64,000 nt of DNA. It comes from Morinoia aosen. Lineage: Eukaryota > Arthropoda > Malacostraca > Amphipoda > Talitridae. The position numbers were made by a program, and so were the translations under genes. Each line of letters opens with the position of its first letter. Position 1 is the first letter of the stretch. Below the pieces are notes generated by a model. That model was not told where the DNA came from and did no database searches. It saw only the letters and a list, made by a program, of their open reading frames with translations. Shown here in pieces: positions 42,541-55,115 of this stretch. The DNA lies in assembly GCA_030386875.1 (NCBI GenBank), contig CM059558.1:9557501-9621500 (forward strand), given 5' to 3'.

Positions 42541-45500
42541 GTTACAATAAGACTTGGTTTTAGAAAAATATAGCTTCATTTCTTTTCGTTGCTCGTTATT
42601 TATTTCTTTGTCATGAACAGCAGTGGTCCACGATTGTATACATGTACGTATTGCTCTTTCTTAAGAATTGTGTATTAAATTTCTCTTAATTTGTCAGCTA
42701 ATTCCGTAATTCCTTTTCGCTTTACTTTCGTTCCTCCGAATTGTATTGAATTGAGCGCAGCGATATTCATGTCACAAAGTATCTGCGGTCGTGTAAAAGA
42801 CTGTCAATTTGTTGCATATGATGCTGAATAGTGTCAATGATAAGATTGTCACGCATGGACGGAAGGAGGAAACTCAATCAGAATTAAATACAAGTATGTA
42901 AATTTGCTTAGAGGAAGGACGGAATAATTTACCGTACACTTGTGGTATTTCTCCTAATTGTAGAAGTCTGAGTGGCTAAGAAAGAAACAAGCAGGTTAAC
43001 ATTGAAGTTATTGCTGGTGTTATTATTAGTTCTTTCTATTATTGGCAGTTCATTCATTCTTAATCTATTCGCTGACTTATTACAATTCTCGTGCAATGTC
43101 TGTGTTAGAACAAATAGTAATTCCATATTAGTGATCATAATATATATTTTTTGATTCATTATTTACGACCTGCTGAACGTATTATCGTTGTATATGTTGC
43201 CCCAGAAGTAACCGATCCTTTTAATTTGCTGATAAACAAATACTATGAATGCTAGGATTTTGAAAATAGTTTTCTTCTGAAGATAAACAACATATGGTTT
43301 ATGAAAGCTTCGTTTTGAAAACAGGACCCTTTAAGTAATAGCCACGGCAGTTTTTACAATTTGAACTTTATTATTTATCGTTTCAATAACGCTCCTTCGC
43401 GCATTACACGAGAGTTAAGCTATTTCATGAAAATCTTAGCAAGTTAGTGTAAATTTGTTGATTTTGTTACATAACTCGTAACGAGTCCCACAAGAAAACC
43501 TCGCTTAGTGAACAAATTTGGAGAACGAGGGGTCAAGTGCAGCATGATAAATTGTGGGTTTGAAACCGAAGCAAAGCGAGAGTAGCTTTCTAGTTGCTGA
43601 GTTAATAAAATACTACGTTATATGTAAGCATAAGCATATTTTTTATTTGAATAAACAAGTACTAACATCATAGTGTTCATAGCTCTACTTTCATCAACCA
43701 ATTAAAAGGTCAATTAATTATGGGCCGCCCTCATTTTACTTTCTCTCGCTATGGACAATGTTTCATTTAATTTTCTGGTGCCAATTTTCGTCACAGAAAT
43801 CCCCGTTAGCTCTCATCGATAACCGACGCCTTTATTTCCTGGTGTAAGGAGCCAACTATTGAATCTGTTGGAATTAGCTCTGACATAGGGAAAGGTGTAA
43901 ATATATGTTTGATTTTGTTACGGACCATATTTTTTTCGGTTCACTGGTGTCTTTTTTCAGCATCTGTTACTTTATTTGTCCACTTTTATCATATTTCAAT
44001 AACATTATTTGTCAGGGCATGCAGGATCGGTATAGGTTAGGTGGCAGGTGAGAGAAAATCGATAAGGTCCTATTGTTTTATTCAACAGTATAATTAACAT
44101 TTATACTAAGTCTTCACTTGAAAGATAAATAATGAACAATGAATAACGACAATGCGAACTAATTCTCAAGTATACTAATAGACGAGTTGGGAAGTGACGG
44201 TTAATCGTTATACATCGAAAATCGGGCCAGTACAAATTTCAGAAGATAACAAAGATTCTAGAGCAATTATATTGAAGCAATTAAATTAAAGCAGTTATAC
44301 GACAGCAGTTCTGAATTCGCGATATGGGCTAAGGCGCAGTCTCAACGATCTGGCCTGTTGGACAGACAAATAAAAAGCAATCTTAACAGGCATCGGGTAA
44401 GATCAGCAGACAAGATAGAAAATTTATCGAGTACATGAGCTTCAAGACGATACACTATCTCATTATCCGCTATTTCACAATGAACTATAAACATAGATAA
44501 ATCACAGTACACTTCACGATTAAACATTTCTATATTCACCTGTAGTGCGGGGCGGCAAGCGCATGGAGGTACAACGCTACGAGCTCCGAGGTAGAAATAG
44601 AGAAGTAGAATTTTATTGGAAGAATATTGGACCGTTGTCCTTACATTTTTCAATCTGTGCGTGAAGTGTGGGGACGTATCTCGTCCTTTGATTCCCTATT
44701 CCCTTAATTGCACACTAAATGGCTTCTCCTGCTGTCCTTTCTTGGGACCACCTTTCACGTGATATGAGAGGCTTAAACTAACTCAGTATCTAATCGTCGT
44801 GGTGTGATATATTACGCACTCTTCAAAGATGCGTATTATATGAGAATTATATTGACTACTCATGTTACATGGAGATGTTCGTTTACTTCAGATTCCAATT
44901 ACCCAGGTAGCAATTATTAATTGTGCATAGAATTAAAGATAAAAGTGAGCATGAGTACCAGTTAACCGAGCTAAGCATGAATTAGATGTGGAATTTGTTC
45001 GTTTGGACGAGGTACGCCTCATAAATCTGTGAGTTTATGCACCTATTCATTTGTTTCATTTGTTCCCATATATACAAGTATATAAATATATAACATTGTG
45101 ACAGAGCTCCCATGGAAGGTAAAATTAATAACTAAACGCACACAAGTATATACACACGTTCAACCAAATTTATCTTTGTAGAGGTACTTTGCGATTAAGC
45201 GAACCTAAGAAACAACAGGTTTCTAATGACAATAACAGACACAAGCACAAACGTGTAAATAAGCATGGAATCAAATGTGACCGTATCTTTTGGTTCTTAT
45301 TCTACTCCGGTGACTGTGCGTTACGTCTCTGGCGGCATGAAACTTGAAAAGCTTCTCGAGAGTGAAGCAAGTTATTCGTTCCTGTTGCCACTATATATTC
45401 CATTTTAAAAATAGAGATTAATTAATGGGGTGGCATTGGAGAGATGTGGAGTTTAACTAGCGTCCAAAATGTATAAATTTGTATACAAATGTTTCACTTC

Positions 45501-46076
45501 TTTTAAAATTATTTAAAAGTATGCTTGTAAAGACTCTAATAGAATATGACACATAAATGTATATTAAGAATATTTTACTTTTGACGATTAACAAACAAAA
45601 GTCGCGAGCAATTCAAAACCGCTAATGAATGAATGCGTTACAACTTAAAAATAGCACTTTTCAAGTCCACAGCAGAACTGAAACATTCATTTGTAACGCA
45701 CAGTGTGTAGGAATTATTTAATTGCAAAAGGCAAGCTACAAAATTTGTCAATAATAGTGTAAACTCATACGAACACAATTAAATAATTCTTAATCGGCCA
45801 CCACCAAGTTTTGTAATCTTTCGAGTTATACTAAATCTGGCATTATTTCTCTGATAAAAAGCATAATAATGAAAATAATTTCAAGTAAAAAATTCTATCG
45901 AAGCATACTTATTAATATCGATCCTCAAACTATTCTCAAAAATGTACCACGACAAATTAAACTTTCACTAGATTCAAAACGAAAATCACCATTACTAGCG
46001 GTGAGAAAATTAAAGTACACTGTTGGAAATTGTATCGGATTTGAATTTATGTAGTTCATTTTTAAAATTAAATGGG
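42541..46076. other. AT-rich intergenic region
   Basis: About 3.5 kb with only short chance ORFs. The longest minus ORF (44342-44653) and short plus ORFs show no recognised domain. No RNA gene or inverted-repeat element seen. Confidence 0.45.
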
Positions 46077-47050
46077 AAATGTCGTGTTCAGTTTTTAATG
46101 CCGTATTTAGATTAACAGTTAAGTTGTGTTCAGGCTCCTGCAGTTTTTCCGCAAGGGCAAGAGGGGCTTCGACCGGCGTTACCTGGCAGTTGTTTTTGAT
46201 ATACCTTTGAGATTTACTAAGGATACGAGTTCCGGTTAAAGCGCTTCGCAGCTGCGCGTCGCCGTCGACGCTGAGTTTAGTGCTGAGGTTGCATCCCGCT
46301 GGCATGAGGCGAGTCGAGGCGTCCTCTGCGTAAATTCCCTGTCCACTTCTCATCTCCTCTTCGTCAGTTCCTTTGGTGCTCTGTCTCTATTCTAAATTAG
46401 TGTGTGCTTGTGTGTGTGTGTGAGCGTGTGCGTGATTAATACCAAGCGTTCCTACCAGGTCAGGTCAGGGGTATATTGTTAATTAACAAATACGTTTAAG
46501 TTATCAAAAATAAAATGAAACAAATAAAAGATATTATTAAATTATGGTGGGATTTTTCTACTGTAACTAACGGTGTTATTTGTTTTCCGCAGTATCCTCT
46601 AATCGTCTTCCCGCAGTTTGTCTACCGTGGTTTCAATTTTGTCGCACTACTTCAGCGGCTGTGCTTGGCGGTGGTGTTGGTAATTTTCCTTAACATCCCC
46701 TTGCTTAATCCTAATATATGATTATATTCATTCACATGAGCTCATGTGATATAGATTGATTTCTTTATATTCTACCGTTATTTTCCAGCTGTCGTAAACA
46801 GAAATTGGACGTTTGTGAGCCGGAGTTTTGGTCTGGCTGGGGACGCTGAGATCACAATGTTCTTGTAAAATTACTGTCGGACGCTGTCCGCTAGCGACCT
46901 GCCAGTGCCAAGCGTACCTGCTTCCCTCGATCGGATCAACTGCGAACGCAGAGTTTTCATTATTTTAACAAGAATTTGAAAAGATTTAAACTAATAAAAT
47001 TTCAGACCACTAAAATTTAATAAAAGATCGCCATTACGATACTTTAAGGC
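46077..47050 (+). repeat. Dispersed repeat copy 2
   Basis: Same orientation and order of landmarks as 38247-39590, clearly diverged, and lacking the 37-bp tandem array. Only one GATCGCC...ACGATAC unit remains near 47028. Includes a short GT-rich microsatellite near 46406-46432. Confidence 0.6.
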
Positions 47051-47235
47051 ACACTTTCTGTCCGGTACAAATGAACTCTTCAGGAAATTCATAATTCTTC
47101 AGACGGATGTTCATCAGGAACTTGAAAAAGAAGAACACAGCACGTAGTGAAATCATTTTAATTTTATTTCTTTCTTTACACACCTAATCTATAAAAGTGA
47201 AGAAACTTAAAAACAAGTAGTCCTATTTTTCTTAA

Positions 47236-47264
47236 GCGTTTCGGAGTCCAGCTCCACCATCAGT
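47236..47264 (-). ncRNA. Possible hammerhead-ribozyme remnant
   Basis: On the minus strand: CTGATG, then a GGAG/CTCC stem with a five-base loop, then GAAAC. This is the order of the hammerhead core (CUGANGA, stem II, GAAA). The last A of CUGANGA is replaced and stems I and III are weak, so it is probably a decayed copy. Such ribozymes occur in Penelope-like and other retroelements. No RT is visible nearby. Confidence 0.35.
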
Positions 47265-47641
47265 AAGTCATATCCGAAATTTACACTGAGAATGGTTAAA
47301 AATGCAATGTTATTTTAAATTTTTTTTCTACTCTAGAAGTAAATGAACTAAACATAAATTTTCAAAGGGAATGAACTGGTGGCATTATTAAGAACCGGTT
47401 TGTCTTTAGCTATGTACAATAATTCTAAAAGAGTTCAATTCTAAAGAGCTCTATGATGAACTCTTTTGACATTATTGAAGAATTTTTTTAACTTCTAATC
47501 TGGCCGTGCTTTAATAGACTTCTTCTGAAATGTTTGGTATACGTAGACTAATAATTCACTCGTATATCCATCTTGAAAATAATTCAGGATGGGCCAGTAA
47601 TGACAGCTCACGAGAACAGAGTTTATTAAAGTAAGTTAAAC

Positions 47642-48260
47642 TTGGCTGGTTCCCGGGCCGTCACCCCAGCCGGTCGGAGGGTTCCGCTCTCCATAGGTAG
47701 AGAACGGAGGGCGACCCCCTTCCCAGCACCCCGAAGTTTCCCAAGAAACAGCAACCTGTTAGAGAGAGTCACGCATTATAGCCCGAGACTAGCGGAGCAT
47801 AACCTACGCAATAGAGAGATGTTCAGAAAGTTACATTTAAAAGAAAGGAAACTCCCAAAAATACTTTAGGTTTACGCACTTACGCATTTACGCATTTCAA
47901 TGAATATCACGTTATACTGAAGAGATCTCATCTAAAATAGTCAAATTTGACAGGAGAACCTAACGAGATCACTTCGATGAAATACAAGTTGCCGTATGAA
48001 TTTTTTATGGGTTCTCACCAAATTTGTAGGACAATTACAATTGCTCGTAAGGCCTCCCAACGAATGGTCAAAGCTAGTAGCGCCCACTACCTCTCCAACC
48101 AACCTCCGTCGAGAGTCGTCCCACGAGGAGTCCCGAAGTGGTTCCCACGTGCCGAGAAGACCCTCTCCAAGCGCAGACCGGAATGGATTTAGCTCATCGC
48201 GCTGGCTGACTGGCTCCACGGAGATCTACGTTTGGTAAACGTATAGCGTAGGAGCGGCAG
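47642..48260. other. GC-richer stretch with short ORFs, unassigned
   Basis: Distinctly more GC-rich than its flanks. A 75-codon plus-strand frame (47642-47869, no ATG at its start) encodes an Arg/Pro-rich peptide. Other short frames follow. It could be a decayed gene or repeat fragment. I do not recognise it. Confidence 0.3.
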
Positions 48261-48279
48261 GTGCAACAGTTCCACCATA

Positions 48280-48567
48280 GCAGCAGCAGATGTAGCCGTG
48301 ACCTCAACAGTACCCGCAGCAGAAGATGTAGCCGTGACCTCAACAGTAGCCGCAGCAGAAGATGTAGCCGTGACCTCAACAGTAGCCGCAGCAGAAGATG
48401 TAGCCGTGACCTCAACAGTAGCCGCAGCAGAAGATGTAGCCGTGACCTCAACAATGGCCGCAGCAGAAGATGTAGCCGTGACCTCAACAATGGCCGCAGC
48501 AGAAGATGTAGCCGTGACCTCAACAATGGCCGCAGCAGTAGATGTAGCCGTGATCTCAACAGTGACC
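48280..48567. repeat. 36-bp minisatellite, about eight units
   Basis: A unit of the form 'gtagccgcagcagaagatgtagccgtgacctcaaca' is repeated about eight times. The period is a multiple of three, so several frames stay open on both strands (for example AAAEDVAVTSTV on plus). The plus frame runs on to 48807. Real coding cannot be concluded from openness alone. Confidence 0.9.
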
Positions 48568-48569
48568 GT

Positions 48570-51500
48570 AGAGACACCACCAACGCTGTACCTTAATATA
48601 GTACACAACACGGCACATTCTAATAACCGCTGCCACACGGCCTTTTCACGGTGCTCGTCGCCTCTTAGCCAGCACTGTTCCGAACTGGACATGAACTCAT
48701 GCGCAGTCGTACGCGCGGAAGGAGCTCTGCTGCGCTGTGAACATAAAAGGTTCAACACAGACGAGCATATCAAGAGCCCCTTGAAAACCAAGTTGAAGTG
48801 GCATTGAGTCTACTGCAATGCCAACGTCTGGAATGAATACGAGCAATTGTAATTTATACGAGGGGAAAATTCCCCGTTTTCTACAATCCACAGTTTGACA
48901 ATAACATAGAGAAACAATTTGAATAAATTCTTGTGTATTCCTTCTCCTTGAATGATTGCGTGAGAATTGAGAAAATTTCCCGCAATACAATTCGCATACA
49001 AATTTTTCATTTGAGACCTTGAAAGCACATAAATTGTATGATTTTGTCAGTCATCCCGTAGTAATTTCATGAACAAAACTTTGACTAACGATGGCTACAA
49101 AAATCTCAAACAATTAGTATGCGCTCAACTTGGCATTTTGTACCATTTCGCTAGAAAAATGCAGAATCAATTTCGTACTACTTTGTAAGAGAACAATCTC
49201 AACAAAATTTAACTAAACCTTGTAACTCGATTCTTGCTAAAATCAGCGACAAAAAATCCTATAACGCACTCAAAATTTATCACGAATCTATTCTCTAATC
49301 TAGGTATTGATGATGAAAAGGCAAATCGTTCGTCTTGGGAGGATTTAAAATATGAAGATAATTTCCTCATGAATTTCACCTAGTTCTTTTCATGAATAAC
49401 AAGCGTCGTGCACATTTCTATCATTTTTTCATGGGTCTTCATGGTAATTCATTAGAATTTTTCATTTCAATCGTTCTCATTACACATTTTCATGTTTGTT
49501 TGTAGGTAATTATTTAGGAATTACATTTAGTACCTACCTATTTTTTGATTAGGCCAATAGGTCAAGGCTACCAGGTTAAGCTAATGATTAAAACAGTGTT
49601 TGTTAGGCTGCTGTAGAATTCAATGAACTTTTTCGGGACACACAAGTAAAGATTACCAATTATTCTGATGTTCACTTACGATGAATAAATTGTTTTATTA
49701 TATACCAGTTCCACATCTGTACCAATCAAAAATTAATTTCTAACAATTCAACCTCTCGTATTAAAAGATATAAAGCATAAAATGAAAAAGAAATACGGTT
49801 CCATTTATATTTGGTCTGAACCGAGTTACAGGCGAAAGCTTTCAAATCTCCCGAGGAATTTTTGGAAGATTCATGCAAAGTTGAGCTATCATATCCCATG
49901 ATTCAGATATACTTGTCATTAATAGTTGCGTTTAATTCTGAACTTACCAGTAACAATTTTTTTCAGCTTACAAATATCCCACATATTGTGGCCTAAAATT
50001 CATGCTAGGATTAGATGAATGTTTTTTCAATGATCTCAAGATGCAGTGATGGGTTGGAAGCCTGTGGGTAACTAAAAAGAAATGATAAGAAGATAACAGT
50101 GGAGTAACATACCAGTATTTCCTCGTACAAGAAAAGTGTTCCATACAGCATTCCCATAGTGGTAGTAAAACCATGTTTGTTTTAAGTAGAAGATTGCATA
50201 TATCAGCATTCTCAACTGCAATTCAATATCTCTACGTTTAACGGGATAGCAGTATTTTCATTACTGTAAAATTTCCTAACAAATGAGTGAATAAATTTGG
50301 AACCAGTTGTCAACCATAGTTCCAAAATTTTCTTTCAAGTTTACAACTGAATCATATGGAAAGTGGAATAAAAGCTGGAGTAAATATTGTTAAATATCGT
50401 AGAAGGTGCATTTTGACTAATATATTTTTGATTAGGAAAATGAATACTATGATATTCATAATAACAATGCTATAATATTTAATACTATTTGTTATCAGGG
50501 AAGCCACAGTTTGAAATATGCAATTTTTTAAACAGTGCTGTAGCCAAAAAGCAAACGCCCAAAGATATTTACAAGCGATTCACGAAAAAAAGTTTCAGAG
50601 AAGTGACATCGATCTAGAAAATTAGCTGCAGGGACGGTTATAAACGGTGCGATATATATTTTGCTGTTTTAATGAAAGTCCAGCGAGGTAAATGCTCCGT
50701 TAACTCAATCTACTACCATCTCACCCAATCCGTATTGGCTCATATATAATATAATATTGGCTTCCAATTCAGTTTACAAAATATTCAAATTAAGTGCTCG
50801 TTCATTCATTTAACTCATAATTTTTCCACCATAATTAACAGGCAACAATCGAAATAATATCCAATCACCGAAATGAATAATTGAAAACTTATTATAGTTA
50901 CCCACAAAAAAAGTTGTGAACAATTTTCTATAATGATCATGAAAACTAGAGAACTGTACACCAATCTGTGGACCAATCACAGCAGCTGTCTCACGCTCCT
51001 TTGGCCGACCACTGGTAGTCCACTTCAACGGTGCCGTTCTAAGGAAGAAAACGTGACTACTGCATGTAGTCGCCTTCAGTCGACGCTTGAGCCATACGAG
51101 AATACCCATGGAGCTAGGATATATGGCGGTAGCATAGCGCACTCCGATCGGGCTCAATTTGGTTGCAAAAGTTGAAATACTCGGGCACTGTCAAGGCCTG
51201 ACACGTTACAATTCTGAGCCAACCACAGACGCTTGGCTGATGTTGGCTCCACTCACCTTCCCTACAACCCCTCCTCTCATTTTCCAAAGCAAGATTAGTA
51301 CCCCACCACAAGTCAAAGGGTGAGGTGTGCGTGCAAGTCGCTCTGATTTGTTATAATCAAGGGCCTGTAATTTTTATAGTTTTCAACTCTTAATGTATCT
51401 TTGCTAGTAATTTTGATGTTATTAAGTGTCCTCAAGTGAGGAAACACAATTTATTATCTTTCGGTGTCTTAGAATCCCAAAGTAATGGTTTACGACTATG

Positions 51501-51995
51501 CGATTAACTCAACAGCTGGAAGAGCATTCAACGAGCGTGTGCGCACTCTAGCGTAGTCAGTAGGTAACTGACTTCCGTGCTGACGTCACACTTGCGAGAC
51601 GGCTATTGGTTACCATAGACATAGGAGAAATCTCAAAAACTGGTTCTCTTCACAGACGGCTATGCTCCCTCCATATATACTCCCTCCACGAGAATACCAG
51701 AAAAAGAAATCTACAGCCCAGTAAGCTACTATTGCGGTTAAGATCCGTGATTTTTGAAAACGTTTGGAGTAGTCCATTAAACCTTTCCACCCTTCAATTG
51801 TCCGATAACCAAGAAATTGAAAAAATTTCAAGACTAGAAGCAATAACCTTAAACCCTAAAAAATGTGACCGTTTAAGGAATTTCAGATTTTGCGGCGATT
51901 AAAGACGCGCCTAACAGCTCCATGAATTTTTTTAACTCAACAGAGAAGGAAAAGTGCTACGACTTGTTCGCTTTAGCGAGCAATTATAATTATTA
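48570..51995. other. AT-rich intergenic region
   Basis: No convincing gene. Positions 48917-48985 resemble 39777-39835 ('cttctcc...aatgattg...gaaaatttccc'), so they belong to a dispersed repeat. A short segment near 51095-51140 recurs inverted near 51655-51705 ('gctatgct.cc.ccatatat'). Confidence 0.4.
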
Positions 51996-52179
51996 TGTGC
52001 AGGCGAGCTCACTCTTACTTGCGTTTTCTTCCCTTCCTCGCGTTTTTCAGAGTCTATATAAGAGGCTATTCCAGTTCTATCTGTGCTCAATCGTTCACGT
52101 TCCCCGCCTGTGCCTCATCTGCTACGGACCAATAAAGTATTCACCCAAGACGACCTCCTGCGTTTCATTGGCCGGTATA
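51996..52179 (+). repeat. E2 5' LTR (inferred)
   Basis: About 184 bp from TGTGCAGGCGAGC to GGCCGGTATA, bounded by analogy to the E1 and E3 LTRs (TGTGC... to ...ATA) because no second copy is present. Contains TATATAAG at 52055-52062 and AATAAA at 52131-52136. TGGTGGCCAGTAT follows as a possible primer site. Confidence 0.65.
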
Positions 52180-52311
52180 TTTTGGTGGCCAGTATAGTAC
52201 AAATTCACGACACCGTGTGAATACGTTTCAAGCTCAAGAAGTTATCAAGAAGTGAAGAAGTTTGAAGCTGTTCCTGTTCCGAAGATTTACAGTATTAACG
52301 AAGCCTCATCG

Positions 52312-52548
52312 ATGACTGGCAACAGTAAAGACAACCGTATTTGGCAGATACGCCCATCTGTTGTTGTCCTGGGATTCAAAATTCCGTTCGCGGCGCTATT
52401 GGAATCCAACGTGCAATTTTCGGCTTGGATCGATACGGACTCTCCATTCCGCACTAGTGTGTTGATTTTCGACGCAGGTGAAGACCTAGAAATCGTGTTG
52501 GAAATCACCTTTGGAGGATCTGCCTGTACGACGAGTGATAAGTGCTAG
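52312..52548 (+). CDS. E2 small ORF upstream of gag, unknown function
   Basis: 78 residues from ATG (MTGNSKDNRIWQ), intact although the gag downstream is broken. About half of 62 aligned residues are identical to the E3 ORF. Shared blocks are IWQ, PSV.V.GF.IP, ALLE, SPFRT.VL and G.D..IV.E.T.G. Most differences are conservative. The pattern of alternating hydrophobic residues suggests a small all-beta protein. No signal, membrane segment or zinc motif. Same place as the 75-codon ORF of E1. Function unknown. Confidence 0.7.
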   Translation: MTGNSKDNRIWQIRPSVVVLGFKIPFAALLESNVQFSAWIDTDSPFRTSVLIFDAGEDLEIVLEITFGGSACTTSDKC

Positions 52549-53213
52549 TGCAACGAACAAAAAGTGTAAGCTACAAACTATAACAAACTTTTGAAGTGTT
52601 ACCTACAACTACAACAGTGGTAGCTACAACGTAAACTACGTCTACGTCTACGACATTGGCGATTTTACAGCGACGTCCTAGCCTCCAGTCCGACGTTTTG
52701 AGTTAAGTATAGATTGTATCAGTAAAATTCATATGTGCGTGCGCGAGTGTAGCCGCAGTGGCAGTGTGAGCGCACCAGCGCTGCAGCTTGGCGAGGGAGT
52801 AGTTTTTTTTGCACCCGCCAAGGCTGCATTGGCTGCACAACAACAACTCTGTTGCATTGAGAGAGAGAGACGTTTAGTCGGAGCCTTGTTGCAGTGTGGA
52901 GCGCAGTGAACGCATATTCAGTTTATTAACGGATTACCATTAAAGCATTAACGGATTACCATATGTACGCCGGGTGGCAAGATTTCATAAAGTGAGTTTA
53001 AACTTATTGTTGGGATTTGTATTGATGGTGATTTTAGAGCTCGGGTGATTTATTGATTTATTGGTGTATTGATGGTGATTTTTTCCTGTTTTGGAGTTTT
53101 TTCGCGTAAATTTGGGGGCGTGTATTATTTGAATTTAGAAGTGTGTTTCTTGCCTATTGTGTATTAACGGTGATGTGAAAATTTGAATTTAAATATCTGT
53201 GTTAAAACACCTC
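52549..53213 (+). other. E2 leader
   Basis: About 665 bp untranslated, similar in length to the E1 leader (674 bp). T-rich toward gag. Confidence 0.5.
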
Positions 53214-54572
53214 ATGTCGGATTCGTCAGACTCGGAGGAATTCATTCGATCAACTACGATAAAAACTAATCGCGGGAGAGTTAGTGTGCCGCGGTTTGCA
53301 GCTCAAAATATAGCAATATTAGATTCACAAGCAGTCGGGGCTCCGGTCCAAGCACTAGTGCTACAGATAGGACGCTATAAGCACGGGAGATTGCTGCAAG
53401 TATCCTAGGCAGGAACAATACTGTCAAATGCAGAGATTCCTATCTTTCGTGGGAGGAGACGTAGAGAGGACAAACAAACGCATGTCATGAATCTGAGGGC
53501 TTATATGTCTCTTTTGCCACACGTGACATCAGATGCCAGTAAAAAAGAGCTCCATGTTCGGTCTGCTAACAAACAAGTTGGAGATTTTAATTCTATTGTA
53601 ACCAAGTTAGTCAACTCTGACCTGCACTATACTTTCGAGGAAGTGATAAAAATCTTGGATGATATTTATATGTGCAGGGGTGAAAAGTCCATTCACGCCC
53701 TGGCATGCGATCTCAATCAGTTACAATTAATACGCAGCGATGCGTTAGCAGCCCAGTTGGAAACTGCTTATGCTAAAATACGTAAATTGTCAGAGCACCT
53801 GTTGAATTCAGCTTCGTTAGGCTGGCAGCGCCACCCGTATTATCAAGCTTGTGCAAATCAGGCAGAGTTGAAACGTTTCGTTGGGGACAGTTTTGTTTAC
53901 AGTTTGGCGATAACGGTTTTGGCGCCTTTACTACACGAATCCTTTTCGAGAAAAAGCTTTGAGTGACAGTTCAGTACGTCTGAAGAGCTGCTAGCACGTT
54001 TAGTAGCTACAGTTAGAAGTCAATCTGAGACAAAGAAAATCCTAGCGGTTCAGTGCCCGACGCGGTACGATAAAGAAAGCTATTTTGCAGATGTGACAAA
54101 GGGTTCTGAGGAAGGCGTTGAAGCGCAGGGCTCCTTTCAGGAGAGTGAAGTTTTTTTACGGAAATTACTGGAATTACCGTAGGAGTCGAGTAGCGGGACG
54201 TAGGACAACTCCCCGACCTTGGTTACGAAATCCTCGTGGAAGAGCGAGGGAATTTAGTGGCTATGTAGGAGATAGAGGAATAGGTTCCATGGAATGCAAT
54301 ACTGTGCGGACAGAGAGTAGTTAAAATCAGGCCCCAGGGCATTTGCAGCTAGAAAGCGAGGGTTCCCATTCTGCAATTCATGTTCCATGGCTGGTCACTT
54401 TGATTGTAGACCTCAAAGAGTCCAGAGTAAAACGAGAGGAAATGCTGGGCCAGCGTGTTTCGCTTGTGGAGATCCACATTTTGTGAGATATTGTAAAGCT
54501 TCAGAAAATGAGGTGTAAAGCTATAAAACGTATCTACGCGGTTACAACGCAAATAGAGGTAGTCAATCGCGT
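53214..54572 (+). pseudogene. gag: E2 gag fragment
   Basis: ATG at 53214 (MSDSSDSEEFIRS) matches the E1 and E3 gag start. Capsid region at 53487-53966 includes ANKQVGDFNSIVTKLVNSD and DDIYMCRGEKSIHALACDLNQLQL. Stops and frameshifts lie near 53408, 53964 and 54180. The basic stretch PRPWLRNPRGRAREFSGYVGD and knuckle-like CNSCSMAGHFDC and CFACGDPHFVRYC remain recognisable before truncation by the E3 LTR. Confidence 0.8.
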
Positions 54573-54784
54573 TGTGCGCGAGCACTTACTCTTGCCCCCA
54601 TTGTCTTAAGTCTTGATGTCATTGTCTTGATCTCTTGATATCTCGATGTCGCCGACTCGCAAACTATTTAGGGCGTGTTTACCTATCGAACATGCTCAAT
54701 CTGTCACCCTCACCTGTTGTTCACACGGCTCTCTCCAATAAATACCACCGCCAAGATATATCAAGTGTTTTAATGACCCGCATA
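54573..54784 (+). repeat. E3 5' LTR
   Basis: About 212 bp from TGTGCGCGAGC to CCCGCATA. The left edge is set by the break in E2 gag homology and the right edge by the primer-like TTGGTGGACCATATG. AATAAA near 54737. Only one copy in the window. Confidence 0.75.
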
Positions 54785-54896
54785 TTGGTGGACCATATGT
54801 GGTGAACTTACGCATCCGTGTGTAACTAGTAAAGAAGATAAGAAGATTAAAGTGCTCCTGTGCTAACGAGTTAAAGAACTTTATATACAATCTCCA

Positions 54897-55115
54897 ATGA
54901 CTAACAATAACCAAATTTGGCAACCGCAACCTTCCGTTATTGTCTTCGGCTTCCAAATCCCAGTGGAGGCACTGTTGGAAGTTTACACCGAGTTTACCAT
55001 CTGGCTCAATATCGGATCGCCGTTTCGCACAAGGGTGCTCGTCTATGAGTCAGGAAAAGATATTAAAATTGTATTTGAAGTTACAATTGGAGCGGCACTT
55101 CCCAGCGACGAGTAG
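54897..55115 (+). CDS. E3 small ORF upstream of gag, unknown function
   Basis: 72 residues from ATG (MTNNNQIWQPQPSV), uninterrupted, homologous to the E2 ORF at about half identity with mostly conservative changes. Survival of an open frame in a copy whose gag and pol are heavily broken is notable. Beta-rich, no membrane segment. Lies about 110 bp after the LTR and 840 bp before gag. Confidence 0.7.
   Translation: MTNNNQIWQPQPSVIVFGFQIPVEALLEVYTEFTIWLNIGSPFRTRVLVYESGKDIKIVFEVTIGAALPSDE

Larger units (their letters stand above)
51996..54572 (+). mobile_element. E2: 5' part of a decayed E1-like gypsy element
   Basis: Contains a 5' LTR, a primer-like site, a small ORF, a leader and gag fragments in the same order as E1. 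The sequence is cut at 54573 by the LTR of E3, within gag just after the zinc knuckle. No pol or 3' LTR of this copy is in the window. Confidence 0.8.

Noticed and set aside
51590..51910. Possible tRNA-derived SINE near 51.6 kb
   Set aside because: A short inverted similarity to 51.1 kb exists, but no A/B box pair, tail or target duplication could be seen.
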